From contig NC_047078.1 in NCBI RefSeq assembly GCF_902459465.1, forward strand, positions 1,659,691-1,723,690: a stretch of DNA of 64,000 bases, read 5' to 3'. The position numbers were made by a program, and so were the translations under genes. Under the pieces are notes generated by a model that was given only the letters and a program-made list of their open reading frames with translations, was not told the origin of the DNA and did no database searches. This document shows, one piece after another, positions 38,372 to 50,272 of this stretch; positions within the stretch are counted from its first letter, which is position 1; each line of letters begins with the position of its first letter. This stretch comes from Asterias rubens (lineage: Eukaryota > Echinodermata > Asteroidea > Forcipulatida > Asteriidae).

Positions 38372-38754
38372 TTAAAGGCAGTGGACACTATTGGTAATTA
38401 CTCAAAATAATTATTAGCATAAAACTTTACTTGGTAACAAGCAATGGGGAGAGGTTGATGGTATAAAACATTGTGAGAAACGGCTCCCTCTGAAGTGACA
38501 TAGTTTTCGAGAAAGAAGTATTTTTCCACGAATTTGATTTCGAGACCTCAAGTTTAGAATTTGAGGTCTCGAAATCTAAAAGCACACAACTCCGTGTGAC
38601 AAGGGTGTTTTTTCTTTCATTATTATCTCGCAACTTCGACCACCGATTGAGCTCAAATTTTGACAGGTAAGTTATTTTATGCATATGTTGAGGTACACCA
38701 ACTGTGAAGGCTAGTCTTTGATAATTACCATATTATTGTGTCCACTGCCTTTAA
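38372..38754. repeat. family A MITE, well-preserved full-length copy
   Basis: This is a complete single-copy member with TTAA on both sides. The left terminus is AGGCAGTGGACACTATTGG. The right terminus is the complement with a small insertion (TATTATTGTGTCCACTGCCT). It lies 404 bp beyond the PHB depolymerase stop. Confidence 0.85.
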
Positions 38755-40221
38755 CTATTTTATAGAAACAATAGTACTTTTTAACTTCAACCAGAACGAC
38801 CACAATAAAATGGTGTATAGTTATTTGGTGTAAGTTCATTAAACTTTTTTTAAGTCGCAAAAACATGCGATAGGCCTTCACCTTTGATCGGCTTTTGAGT
38901 TGAGTTGCAACAAAGTTTAAGACATCATGTTTCTTGAACGTGGATTGTGCTAATTCCTGTCAACGTTTCACCCTTCACAGACCAATAATTTCACCCCAAT
39001 ATTTCCATACATGCTTTATTGTTGATTTGTTCAATTTTTTGTTGATGTATATGTCTAAAAAGAACGAAAATGCAAATTAATGAGAAATCTAGTTTCGCCT
39101 GAAAACTCAGATACTATGTTAACATTGGAAATATTTGACAAATCCCAGAATTTAGTTTCAACTCTTTCAGCACAAAGCTTTGAACCTTGATTTGATACTC
39201 TTATAGTTGTCCCGTCACTTGCACGAAGTAGCTAGCGGCAATACACATGGTTTGGACTGAGTTAATGATTTTAAAATCATATCATATTTCATTCTATTTT
39301 GAATATCAATCAAAGTAATATAATATATTGATTCATAAAAATAAGTACTGTATTACGCGACTTACAACTTCGGGAGGAAGTCTCTGAAGTTGTCTAAATT
39401 CTACAACTTTCGTTTATTGTATTTTGGTGTCGGTGAATAAGAAGCAAAATTTAAAAAAAGACTCAACATGATTTCAGAAAATGTGTATTATTTAAAGACC
39501 TTTATTGAGGAATCCGATAGCCTAGGGATGGATTTAGAGTTGGGACAAGTCACTCCCGACGTCTTAACTTACGACAAGCCTAAGGTTTTTAATAACGTTA
39601 CAAAGTTGGTAATAAACAAAAGTTTTGAAGATCACAGATTTACATAAAACTTACACGGTCAAAAGATGATGATAATTTATTAGGAAACATCCCTTGAAAT
39701 ATTTCTGTCTGAAATGTCATATTTTATGAGAAATAAATAATCTAACTTCGCGTTTGGAGTTTTTCGCTCAGTGAGCGTCGAAGCAATTAATGCAATATTT
39801 GTAATCGGTTTTAAACTATTCTCTCATGAACCAGATGTCCGATTGATCTCGAACTTCTACAGGTTTGTCAGTTTATGTATATGGTGGATTACATAAAGTG
39901 CTTACACTGCCGGCAACTTTTTTTGCTAGCAAAACCAAATATTCCTTTAAAGGTCCTAGGACTGGTCCCAAGTTGAATAAAATTAAAGGAATAGCATTGT
40001 GAAATCCACCCAAGGTCTTACATTATTTTGTGACCACATGCACTTCAAAATACACCAATGACAACGTGTATTCCGAAGCAAGCCCTGTGTAACTTTGGTT
40101 TTTTGTACCGTTAAATTGTTTTTGATTGATCTAAAATGTAGATAATATACTTGGGTACAATCAAAAGTAACATGTGAACATTTCAAAAGGTAGTAGAATT
40201 TTTGAGATATCGCTAAAGATC
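38755..40221. other. gene-free AT-rich interval
   Basis: I see no convincing exon here. A degenerate MITE-like stretch lies near 39610-39950, recognisable from tttacataaaacttacac and the fragment gatctcgaacttctacagg. Confidence 0.5.
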
Positions 40222-40430
40222 AGGGCCCAATTTCATAGAGCTGCTAAGCACAACAATTTGCTTAGCATGAAATTTCTTTCTTGATAAAAACAGGGTTGCC
40301 AATCAAATTTCTATTTGTTGCATATTGCTCGTTACTGGTATTCAGCTGTTGTTTGCTTATCCAGAAAATCACGTGGAAATTTGGTTGGTAATCCTGTTTT
40401 TATCAAGGAAGAAATTTCATGCTTAACAAG
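40222..40430. repeat. family D inverted repeat
   Basis: The element begins GGGCCCAATTTCATAGAGCTG and contains GCATGAAATTTCTTTCTTG. It returns through an inverted copy ending GAAATTTCATGCTTAACAAG. It also occurs at 59342-59640 and in fragments in intron 1 of the PHB depolymerase units. Confidence 0.65.
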
Positions 40431-41126
40431 TCTACTCAAGTGTGAACAACTCCATCAAATTTTCCCCTAGTTCATGGGTAACTCAATCCTCTCGGGTGAT
40501 AGGGACTCCTCAAACCCCCAAAATACTTTGACAAAAACGACTTTTGAGGCGTCAAAAAAAAACTCGAACACAAACAGTTTCCAGTTAGATTTAAAGTATA
40601 TATTATGTTTTACATGAGTCAAACAAACAATGTTTTTTTACACAAGATGGCGTTTTTGTAAACAGTTCCGGTATAATGACTAAACATAGATTCATAGTTT
40701 TTTACAAGAAAAACACGAACTAATTTTTTATTTTATGTTGCTCACAAAATCACTTCCAAAAATATTGACTGTCCATTGATGATTCAAAATAGCGCAATTT
40801 AAAAAGATGGACAACTCTACAGATTAACAACCCCCCCCCCAGAAAAAAAGTAAAGTCAAATGAAGCCCAAGTTTCTGTCTGATTCTGTTTTAAAGTACTT
40901 TATTTTATAACTCTTCACAAAATGTGGCACGGGAAACAATCCACCAAGCTGCCTAATTAAATCGTGATTTAAATTCCGTAGACAGTTTAAGCAATCCTAT
41001 TGGTTGAAAGTCAGTCATGTGATGACTAATTTCCAGAACATGTATAGCACAAATATTTGCACAGATTCTTCATTTCTAACCGAATAATTGATGAAAGGAA
41101 ACCAATGACCTGTGAATCTGTCTTAT

Positions 41127-41829
41127 GGGCACTGGACACGGGTCCTTTGGTAATTGTCAAAGACCAGTCTTCTCACGTGGTGAAACTCAACATACGCACA
41201 AAATAACAAACAATTTGAACTCAATTTGTCGTCGAAGTTGCTAGATAATAATGGAAGAAAAAACACCCTTGTCACACGAAGTTGTGTGCTTTTAGATGCT
41301 TGATTTCGGGACCTCAAAATCTAATTCCGAGGTCTCAAAAGCAAATTCAAATATTTTAGTGGAAAATTACTTCTTTCTTCGAAAACTACAATACTTCAGA
41401 AGGAGCCGTTTCTCACAATAGTTTATATTATATAACACCCGAGCAGATCCTTGCCATTTGATTGGAGGATTGTCCGTCACGTGATAGCAAATAAAAGTGC
41501 CATTGCACGCTGAGTCACTCACCGTGCTTTTTCGTTCCATCCGAAAAGTACCATTGCATGCTGCCAGCGTGCAATAGTACTTTTCGGATGGAACGAAAAA
41601 GTTGAGTAAACACATATCACTGCGTGCGCGTGTCTTTGGTAACGCAGCAGTGTTACTGCAAGGTAGTAAAATTACTTATCGGCTTCTACAATTAAAAATT
41701 GTAGGCCATTGCACTCATAAACATTCATTATGTGTATACTATCAACAGCTCTCCATTGCTTGTTACCCAGTAAGTTTTTATGCTAACAATTATTTTAAAT
41801 AATTACCAACAGTGTCCAGTACCTTTAAA
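41127..41829. repeat. family A MITE interrupted by a hairpin insertion
   Basis: The left part (GGCACTGGACACGGG...GTCAAAGACCAGTC) and right part (CAACAGTGTCCAGTACC then TTAA) belong to one diverged family A element. Between them, about 41440-41690 is foreign sequence. It holds a hairpin at 41526-41602 whose arms share CTTTTTCGTTCCATCCG and its complement. Confidence 0.6.
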
Positions 41830-42085
41830 CAATGGTTCAATTTAAAACTTCTATGTAAGGACCTTTTTAACATACTATTACCTCAAATGACAGTAACACC
41901 ATAATTTTTTCTGCTTAAAACGTACCTTTGACTATAAATTGAATTATTAATTAAATAGCGCACCTATCCACCAATAAGGTGCTAATGGAGCTTGAACAAA
42001 GAGAAACACATTAAAAGACGAGTTATGACGTTTATGAACTATGAGACCCATTTTTGTAGCACCTTAGAAATGGTTTACAAGGTGC

Positions 42086-42091
42086 TTTAAT
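42086..42091 (-). terminator. candidate polyadenylation signal of ZPR1
   Basis: ATTAAA on the minus strand lies about 48 bp past the ZPR1 stop. It is a common variant hexamer. No canonical AATAAA was found closer. Confidence 0.35.
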
Positions 42092-42138
42092 GATGTTAAG
42101 TATTGGACTCTCTCTTAAATGATGAACCTCTGATGATG

Positions 42139-45100
42139 TTATGAGGCTGTGTCCTCTTCATCGAAGTAATTCTCCGTCTTCATCTCTAGCAGTCCGAGGT
42201 CGTCATTTTGTTCTTCTGTTCTCTCGTACTCCTCTACTGTCAACTCAGGGTCTGGGTCAGGAGCATACAAATTCTGAAGAAGAAAAAAATGAAAAACTTA
42301 GAAATTCAGTTTTTGTGACATAACAAAACGATGTCCATGAATCATTTCATCAAATGATGATGTAACTTTACGTTGAACCTTTCGGCCTGAGCTTGTGAAT
42401 TTTCAGAGGTTTTTTCTCTCATTCAACTTGCAATTTGAACTAGAAGACAAAGTCAAAGTGTTTCAAGACCTTTCTGATGATGTATTTTTTTTATAAATTA
42501 TTAGGTGTCCGTGAAATATCGTTTGGTTTATAAAGTTTAAAAAAAAAAGAAAATTTTAAAGTGTTGTTATAAGGCACTGCAAATTGTGATAAAGTCCCAC
42601 TGTTATACACTTAACCATTGCTTCGTCCTTTGGATAGGACGTAAAGCCATAGGTCCCATGTGTTGCGTACCACATGAAAAAGAACAAAGTGCACTTGTCG
42701 AAAAGAGAAGGGGTTTGCCCTTGCTGTGGCTGCTGTATGTGCCGAGGCACCTTGCAAAAACCATTAGAAGAGGCTAAATAATTGGGTCTCAGAACTCTTC
42801 ACTGCAATAACATACCTTTCTGAAAGTTTGTATATACTCAGTGCCTTGAGTACCTGTTATGTGCGCTACATAGGACTTCGATATTATTATTATTATTATT
42901 ATAACTAAAATGTCCAAATTCCATTTCATACTGACTGCAGAGCGGAAATTATGTATTTTTTATGCTTTCGTTTGTTGCTTCAACTTCTGGTTTTACCTGG
43001 AACACAATGTAAAATTACATCGTAAAGATATTTCAAAATATTTTGTAGGATATAGACTGTATTGAATATGACGTCATTGTTCAAATATCTGACCTACATG
43101 ATGGCGTCTGTGCGTGCGTGCGCCGTAGAAATCAAACCGGGAGTGCTGCGCGTTGCATGCTTCTTTGATGAACCTGTTTGGACGCGCATACTGTTTGCCC
43201 GACAAGATGGCAACTTTCAAAGCAAAAAGAGGTTATTTAATAGGGTCTATTGGAGGGATTTTGTAGGAATCCTTAAGGGATTTTGATTGGATCCTTGGAG
43301 GGATTTTGCAGGGACCTTAGGGTCAAGTTACTCACCTGTATGTAGCAATTACCAGCAGGGTCATCCAGTACAACTGACACCAGAATCTTACCAGAAATTA
43401 TCTGAAACAAAAGTGATTTCAAAAGGTAGGGTATACTTTTGGTAATAGTCAAAGACCAGTGTCCTCACTTCGTGTATCCCAGCATATGCATAAAATACAA
43501 ACCTGCATAAATGTTTGGCTCAATTGGTCATTGAAACGCAAGAAAATAATAATCGAAAAATAACCTTGTTGCATAGATTTGTTTGTTTTCAGATGCCCAA
43601 GAAAGGCTCGATGCCTGAAGCTTTCCTCGAATCAAAATGTCGGGGTGAAAAACTCTTTCTCTAAAGCTACATCACTTCAAATAGGATTGTTTCTAATATC
43701 AAAAGCTCTTTACAGGCAACTGTAAGAAACAAGGCAGGAATTTGAACCAACTTTCTGCAAACTCAAGTCATCTGTGCTCAGCCACTAGACCAGACAACTT
43801 TGTTTACCTCATCAAGTTTGTCGATGAACGTCCGGAGTTTACCGCCAGACTCTTTGGTGGCACTGTCCCCCCCCCTCATCAGGGCGAACGGTCGCAACAG
43901 CTGGTTCTTGATATCCGTTAAGATTCCCTCTAGAGTCGTAAACTTGCCACCAAGCGTTCCCATCATCAGCTCAAAATCCATCTCTGGAATTGTGAATCTG
44001 CAGGTGTCGGACTGAGATGAAAGTGGGACTAATGAATTGTTTACCCTTAACTTCTGTTGTCTACTTATTTGTAATTTGACTTCAGTCTTGGGTGCTCCAC
44101 TAAAGAAGGCCTTGTCCTTCTCCTGGATGGCACCCCCATTCATACATATTTATTTAATTTTTTGACTCAACATGTGTATGTTTAGTCTATCGCCTTGTAT
44201 ATTATTAATTGAAATTTTTTGTTGTATGAATGGAAATAAAAACAAACAAACAAACAAACAAACAAATAACTTACAATGCCGCTCATTGTGTAAAACTAAA
44301 AACTGTAAAGCTCTGGTTATATACCAAATCTTTAAAATAACATGGACAAAATAATAATTTCAAAAAAAGCAATGATGTTTTACTCGTCTTCTGGATTATA
44401 AAATTACGATTTCTTTGCGCTTTGGTAAGTGTGCCTATACCCTAACATTGACCCATGTATGTGTTGATGTACAAGCAGTGTGGTACTTGGCGAGCGTGTA
44501 TAATGTGAACATAAATTATTGCGCCTTATGCGGTGGGGCCAGGCATGCAACTCTTCTGCGTTTCCGCGGTTTTTTGTGTGTTTTTTTTTGGGGGGGGGGA
44601 TTTTTTTTTTTTTTAGCCCAACATGCCTGGCAACAACAGTGTACAACTACAATCATGTAAAATAAGCCTAGTACATGCTAACAATGTACCTTAGAGCATA
44701 ATAAACCTCAACATTTTCTAGGGTACCATTGTGGGTCTCATGTCCCGTGGCGTTTCGGCTGCCTCGCTCCGCACTTGCGTTGTGCCTTCGAAAATTTTCC
44801 TCTTTTTTTTTTCAACGGGCAGTTGCATGACTGGGGGCGCGCCTTATCTGATAACCCTGAAATATTATTTTGGTAATTTGTGGCACTGGGCCTTATGCGT
44901 CAAGCATCTTATCCGCAGGAAATTACGGTATGCCCATCAAGACAAAAGAAAGAAATCTTCTATTATATCCGAAGTCTTAGTTCTTGTTCAAACTGTTCTA
45001 GTCTTCTAAGAACAATTCTTAGAGTGTTTTGAGCAACAAGCCCTTTGGTCTTGAAGTTCGAGCCCTGAAGTGGACTCATTTCTCCCTTTTACCCTACCTT

Positions 45101-48100
45101 CAAGACGTCTCGGTTAAGATCCATGACTGCATCGGTCATCTTCAGAGTGATCTTTTTGCCTTTCGGTTCGATCCCGGCCCCGGATTTGACCTCAGAGTTC
45201 TTCATCCCGCAAGACTCACAATTGAAGGCCATCAAAATCACTTCCTTGAAGTGTGGGATGTCTGAGAAAGTAATCAAGGAACAATAACTTCGCTCTGAAC
45301 ATTCAAATTAATTATGGATTTGGGGCGATCAGTCACCCATGTCCCCTTTCCTCTCGCCTCTCGGTTTGATCAAAGAGCAATGAAATTTGCTCTAAAGAGG
45401 ACCCATTCTCGGAGCGCAGCGGGCCCAGCTCTTGTTCATTCTACAAAGGCACTCAAGAAACTCTCTTAACTCCTGCGCACATATTACGTTGTTAATCATT
45501 CCCATCACCAATCTCAACAATTTCAGGCGTAGAATTTCATCTTTTAGAGGGCAAGGGCCATTTTCATTTTGAAAAGGGCACTACCATTGGGAAATCTTAA
45601 AGTTTATGGGAAACTTTCGAAGGAGCACCAAGGCCAAGACCAGGGCACCAAGGCAAAGACCAGGGCAACGGAGACCATGGCCGTGTCATTTCAGGCATGT
45701 GGTTTGAAGTATCTTGCTCAAGGAAACAAGTCTCGTAACCAGGATTCAAACCCGCACTCCGATGACTCGGCCATCAAAACTCAACTCTGATGCTCCAGAG
45801 TGCGCTTCTGGGATATATTCAATAAGGATACTGACTAATTTCATCTTTGATTTCGTCGGAGCGTTACAGTTGGAGCAGTTGACATCAAACTGAAAGACCT
45901 CATCGGTGACTTTAGAGACTCCGTCATCTTTAGGTTCCAAAGTTTCTTCCACATCACTGAGACGATCTTCATCATCCTCGACCTGATAAGATATTTGAAC
46001 TATCATTTTTATTTCATAGATGGAAATTTGGAACGAGATAAAGAATATTAATTTTGGTTTTACCCATGTACACCGATGTGTTTTAAGCAATGTACTCTCA
46101 GTACTTTCCCCCAGAGTCATCTTAACAAAATCCTAAGGCATTTTACTCAGGTGGGACTCGAACCCCTGACCTTTGCCATTTGACCTTTGCAGATGTCTAA
46201 CCAATAGACTACCGAGATTGTCCGGGAGCTACATGTAGAGGCACAAATTGAGTACATGTACATGTTTAACTTGCATCAAGGATTCAGGCCTGATACTTCA
46301 CAGAGGCAACAAAGACGATTGACTGCATGCCCACTGGTCATTGCTTGGTGCTCTTGAAATGCTCCAGTAGAAATTTACAATTTCCTCAAAGGGTGCCCTT
46401 TACCAAGAAGAAAATGCCTCAGTGCCCTTGCCCTTTCAAAAACGAAGCATACTTGCCTGTAAAGAATTTTATTAGGTTTTACCCTTACAGTTTACACTGG
46501 TTTGTAAAACACTGTACTCCAGGTACTCCCCCACCCAACCCCAGGGGTGGATTTCACAAAGAGTTAGGACTAGTCTTATCTCGAGTTAGGACCAGCTACT
46601 CGTCCTAACTTAGAACTATCCATGCAATTTGTATATCTTATAGGACTAGTCCTAAGTTAGGACTAGTCCTAAATCTTTGTGAAATCGACCCCAGGTCCTT
46701 TATGAAGCTTACCGCTAACCCTAGAGCCGTGTTCTGCTCTTTGGTCCTGGTCCACCCTAACCCCAGGTCCTTTATGAAGCTTACCGCTAACCCTAGAGCC
46801 GTGTTCTGCTCTTTGGTCCTGGTCCACCCTAACCCCAGGTCCTTTATGAAGCTTACCGCTAACCCTAGAGCCGTGTTCTGCTCCTTGGTCCTGGTCCACC
46901 CTAACCCCAGGTCCTTTATGAAGCTTACCGCTAACCCTAGAGCCGTGTTCTGCTCTTTGGTCCTGGTCCACCCTAACCCCGGGTCCTTTATGAAGCTTAC
47001 CACTAACCCTAGAGCCATGTTCTGTTCATTGGTCCTGGTCCACCCTAACCCCGGGTCCTTTATGAAGCTTAACGCTAACCTTAGAGCCGTGTTCTGCTCC
47101 TTGGTCCTGGTCCACCCTAACCCCAGGTCCTTTATGAAGCTTACTGCTAACCCTAGAGCCGTGTTCTGCTCTTTGGTCCTGGTCCACCCTAACCCCGGGT
47201 CCTTTATGAAGCTTACCGCTAACCCTAGAGCCGTGTTCTGCTCTTTGGTCCTGGTCCACCCTAACCCCGGGCCCTTTATGAAGCTTACAGCTAACCCTAG
47301 AGCCGCGTTCTGTTCTTTGGTCCTGGTCCACCCTAACCCCGGGTCCTTTATGAAGCTTACCGCTAACCCTAGAGCGGTGTTCTGCTCTTTGGTCCTGGTG
47401 TACATGTTGATCGTCAGAGCTTGGTCCGCCTCGGGAGCCTTGGGGTTCTCGATGAAACTGTTTCCAGCTGGATCATCCAAGATCTAGACAAGATTAACCA
47501 ACTTGTGGATTAATCAACTTAGGGATTACTGGCTGGCTTGTTTTAGCAAGACGAAACTTAAGTACCTGAAAATGGTTTACCCTTAATAACAATAATAATC
47601 AAGTTCATATACAGTGCCCTAGACATTGGGACAATATTATTCTTTTCTCAGTTCCCTGTGGAGTATACAGCCCTGAGCTGCTGTATGGCGCTAGTGTTTT
47701 TTATATTATACACAATATCAACCTCTGCCCTCGCACAGTCGCAGGTACCCATTTATACCCCCTGGGTGAAGAGAAGGAGTTACAGTAAAGCATCTTGCTC
47801 AAGGACACAAGTAACCCACACTCCAATGACTTAATCACCAGAACTTGAATTTGATGCTCTTAACCACTCGACAATCACACCCTTAACTTTGTCAGTAACT
47901 TGCCAGCATGACCAGCTAGGTTGTTATGTCTAAGACAAAACAATTACAGAGTTTTATGCTTACGATGTGAAACGGGGGCGAGAGATGCTTCAGCTTGACG
48001 ATGAAGTCATCAATTTGAGCTGCGACTTCTGGATGCATAACCTATAGGGATAATCAATAAGAAATACAAATGTGATCAATATGTAGGTTTTAGTCAAGCT

Positions 48101-50272
48101 GTGCTCAGTTCTGGCTAAAAAACACATCATCTAGCAGATGTGGGCCTGATAGGAAGAAGTCTGGCTACTTCCCTGTGAAAAGACAAACTCAATGGTAAAA
48201 GTAGTTGGCGAAAGAGAATGCAGGCCTGGAGTTCCATCTTTGAGAGGACATGGCCTTTTTCAGTTTCACTTCCACTGGAGAACCTTATACGGTCTTTGGG
48301 AAACTTTTGAATGGGCATCAAAGGCAAAGACCAGGGCAACAAAAATCATGGCCTTCAAGACCTCTCAGTAATTTTTGGCCTGAGAAAGTAAAGGACAAAT
48401 TCTAGTTCATGGAAGTATTTATAGTCACTGACCTTTCTGACAGGCTGTTCTTGTTCCAATCCTTGGGTCACTCTATCTATGATGCCCTCCACAGTGGTGA
48501 AAGCTGTCAACAACAAAAAGTGTTATAATGTTATTAAAGAATAATTTTAAACAATTATTAAATGATAAGCCTCGACTTTTTGGGACGTAGCTCCCTGTGA
48601 CTGTTAAAACCGCCCGCCCATTTTTATCATGTTAAGAAACTTACCTGACTTGTCTACCTCAGACATTTATCTGACCATCTCATTAGTCAGGCACAATCTT
48701 GTTTTTTAATCAGATACAGCCTTTATGTTCTGCTGGATCACAATATTATGCCGATTGCAAAAAAAAAAAAAAACGTAATCAATCCAGTGAGCAAGCTCCT
48801 AGCATGCTTATTATAGACCTTTATCACGGTGTGGACATCTTGATTTTGCTCCATTCCAACTCATTGTAACCAAACTGAGGCTCGACGAAATAATAGTCTG
48901 GTGCCATGCGCAATGCATGTTAGTATTCATTACTGTTATTGAAAACAGGGAACATGACCAAGATGGTGAAAGCGTGACAAAGGTCTATTGAGACGCTTCT
49001 TCCGAACAACTTACTGCCTTTCTGTGCTCCACCAGGAATCTCAAGATCCAGTTCAGGTATTTTGATGCTGGCTGTATCTGATTTAACAACTTGTCGGTTT
49101 AGATCCTGAAGAAAATTACAAAAAAGAAAGGAGACTTTCAGTTTCTTCTGAACCAATAAATTTACATTTAACCAGACTCAAGAGTACAGCTTGTGCGCCA
49201 TTTCAAAAATTAGAAAACTGAGGAATTTAGATCAAGGATAAATGAGTTTTGTTTTCTGTTTGAAGGATAGCTCATATAGTTGCGATAATCGTAACCCTCC
49301 ATCCTCCTGGTCGCATGAGGACGAAAGGTTGATGGTTACAATTATTGCAACTAGCCTTTCATTTACAGAAACATCTGATCAGATCCAACAAACCTTTTGG
49401 GTGAGTATGTGAACATCAACTCGGCATCCCTTGTCCTGTATTCTACCAGCCGGCTGTACTTCATTATCGGTGAAATTGCAATGCGGGCAAGAGAACGACA
49501 TGAGAACGATCTCGCGGAAGAATGGAATCTTAGTCAGGAGAAGTCTTGTGGTTCCCTGCAAAAAAATGCAAAACGTCAATAACTATAAGGATTAATAATC
49601 AGGAAAACTACAACTAGGTCTAGTTGCAATAACGTTACCCTCCTCCCGACAGCCGTGAGGAGGGTTACGCTATCGGCGTATCGCGACTAGGGGTCATCAA
49701 CTCAACTATGCTCTTGTCTTGACATCCGGAGTCATGGAACAGTTTGCCTCCCGATGCTGTTTCTGCTCCCTGCTTCTCCGTCTCAGGGTTAGTGCTAGAT
49801 GAGGTGAGGTGGAGGAAAGGAAGAAAAGTGGGTGTGTCATGTCCAAACGCCACTTTTCCCACTCAGTTTTACCATGGTTACTTTTTAATTTAAGTTAAAG
49901 TAAACTTACTTTGTATTCTTTTTTTATCAAGAATGTTTTACAAAAAACAATGATTTCAGTTGTCGTGTGTAAACTGTGTTTACTTCTAGAAACAAAAAGA
50001 TATGAAAAACAGTGGTACAAGAAAGCATTTGTAATTATTCTTGACAATAAATAAAGTTCAAATGAATCAATGAAGGAATGTTTGTTTACATTTTTTATAA
50101 CTTGACAATCCATGCCATGTCATGTTTTGTCGTTATGTTTACTTACATCTTCGTGACAATTCATGCACAAACTTTCAATTTCTGTGGTCTCCAAATCACC
50201 CACATCTTCCGCTGTTAATTCTCTAAAAAGTGGTACATTGCCGTATCCATTTGGCAATTCCGATTCTGCCAT
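42139..50272 (-). CDS. ZPR1: ZPR1 zinc-finger protein, 11 exons, 456 aa in the shortest form
   Basis: ZPR1 is known in other animals to bind eEF1A and receptor cytoplasmic tails and to shuttle to the nucleus after growth signals. Exons in transcript order: 50272-50147, 49555-49394, 49105-49015, 48503-48433, 48041-47964, 47483-47361, 45982-45832, 45261-45098, 44011-43808, 43401-43336, 42273-42139. Phases agree at every junction and the sum is 1371 bp; human ZPR1 is about 459 residues. There are two ZPR1 modules. Zinc finger 1 uses C36, C39, C65 and C68; zinc finger 2 uses C253, C256, C282 and C285. Both have the CX2CX25CX2C spacing of the family. Each finger is followed by the GGKFTTLEG- or TTVEG-type helix and a DDPAGN motif. 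Exon 6 has a tandem-repeated 3' end, described separately. The gene is divergent from TOMM40. Confidence 0.95.
42560..42902 (+). repeat. SINE or LINE 3' end with (ATT)n tail
   Basis: It lies in ZPR1 intron 10. The sequence contains GTCCTTTGGATAGGACG, AGAAGGGGTTTGCCC and a GTGCGCTACATAGG-type end, followed by an ATT microsatellite. The microsatellite end is what retroposons of the CR1/L2 or tRNA-SINE type leave. The short open frames inside are by-products. Confidence 0.55.
44240..44267. repeat. (CAAA)n microsatellite
   Basis: About seven units of CAAA lie in ZPR1 intron 8. Confidence 0.85.
44571..44614. repeat. T, G and T homopolymer cluster
   Basis: Runs of T, then nine or so G, then T occur within an imperfect inverted repeat (GCCAGGCATG...CATGCCTGGC, about 44537-44632) in ZPR1 intron 8. 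The inverted repeat suggests another small MITE. Confidence 0.6.
45700..45793 (-). repeat. tRNA-derived SINE fragment
   Basis: On the minus strand, a B-box-like GGTTTGAATCC lies downstream of a degraded A-box region with GGCCGAGTCATCGG. Related fragments lie at about 47765-47880 and 56835-56960. It lies just 3' of ZPR1 exon 7, in intron 7. Confidence 0.45.
46143..46222 (-). repeat. tRNA-like element (SINE head) in ZPR1 intron 6
   Basis: The minus strand shows an A box (TAGTCTATTGGTTAGACATC) and a good B box (GGTTCGAGTCC) about 35 bases apart, with a partial acceptor stem (CTCGGT/ACCTGAG). The anticodon arm does not fold, so it is a tRNA-derived SINE or pseudogene and not a working tRNA. Confidence 0.5.
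46545..46693. repeat. family H hairpin MITE next to the minisatellite
   Basis: Inverted ends are GGATTTCACAAAG and CTTTGTGAAATC. Inner arms are rich in the word gttaggac and its complement. It touches the 46.7-kb minisatellite. Copies of the family also lie at about 60597-60798 and as a fragment at 63556-63660. Confidence 0.7.
46690..47405 (-). repeat. 72-bp coding minisatellite at the ZPR1 exon 6 donor, 10 units
   Basis: Ten units repeat at exactly 72 bp. On the minus strand each unit holds a coding segment [13 protein letters not shown] followed by a 5' splice site (gtaagc) and then intron-like sequence. Donor words (gcttac on the plus strand) start at 46707, 46779, 46851, 46923, 46995, 47139, 47211, 47283 and 47355. 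The unit at 47067 reads gcttaa and has lost the donor. The first donor in transcript order (47355-47360) gives the minimal exon that joins exon 7 in phase 0. Because 72 is a multiple of three and there is no stop, using a later donor adds 24 residues per unit. Confidence 0.9.
48813..48988. repeat. family F MITE in ZPR1 intron 3
   Basis: Termini are ATAGACCTTTATCACG and GTGACAAAGGTCTAT. It is the same family as the element in PHB depolymerase intron 4, and it ends 26 bp from the ZPR1 exon 3 donor. Confidence 0.75.
49276..49353. repeat. family E hairpin, copy 1
   Basis: Arms are ATAGTTGCGATAATCGTAAC and a complement ending GCAACTA, around CCTCC and its partner. It lies in ZPR1 intron 2. Further copies: 49621-49689 in ZPR1 intron 1 and 51469-51562 in TOMM40 intron 1. 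Confidence 0.65.
49621..49689. repeat. family E hairpin, copy 2
   Basis: TAGTTGCAATAACG faces CGCGACTA, and the central part has CCCTCCTC/GAGGAGGG. It lies in ZPR1 intron 1. Confidence 0.65.

Noticed and set aside
46638-47480. A 280-codon repetitive frame (minus) and a 261-codon frame (plus) over 46.6-47.5 kb
   Set aside because: The plus frame is a shadow of a 72-bp minisatellite. Only the first 41 codons of the minus frame are certain ZPR1 coding; the rest may be read-through into repeated intron unless alternative donors are used.
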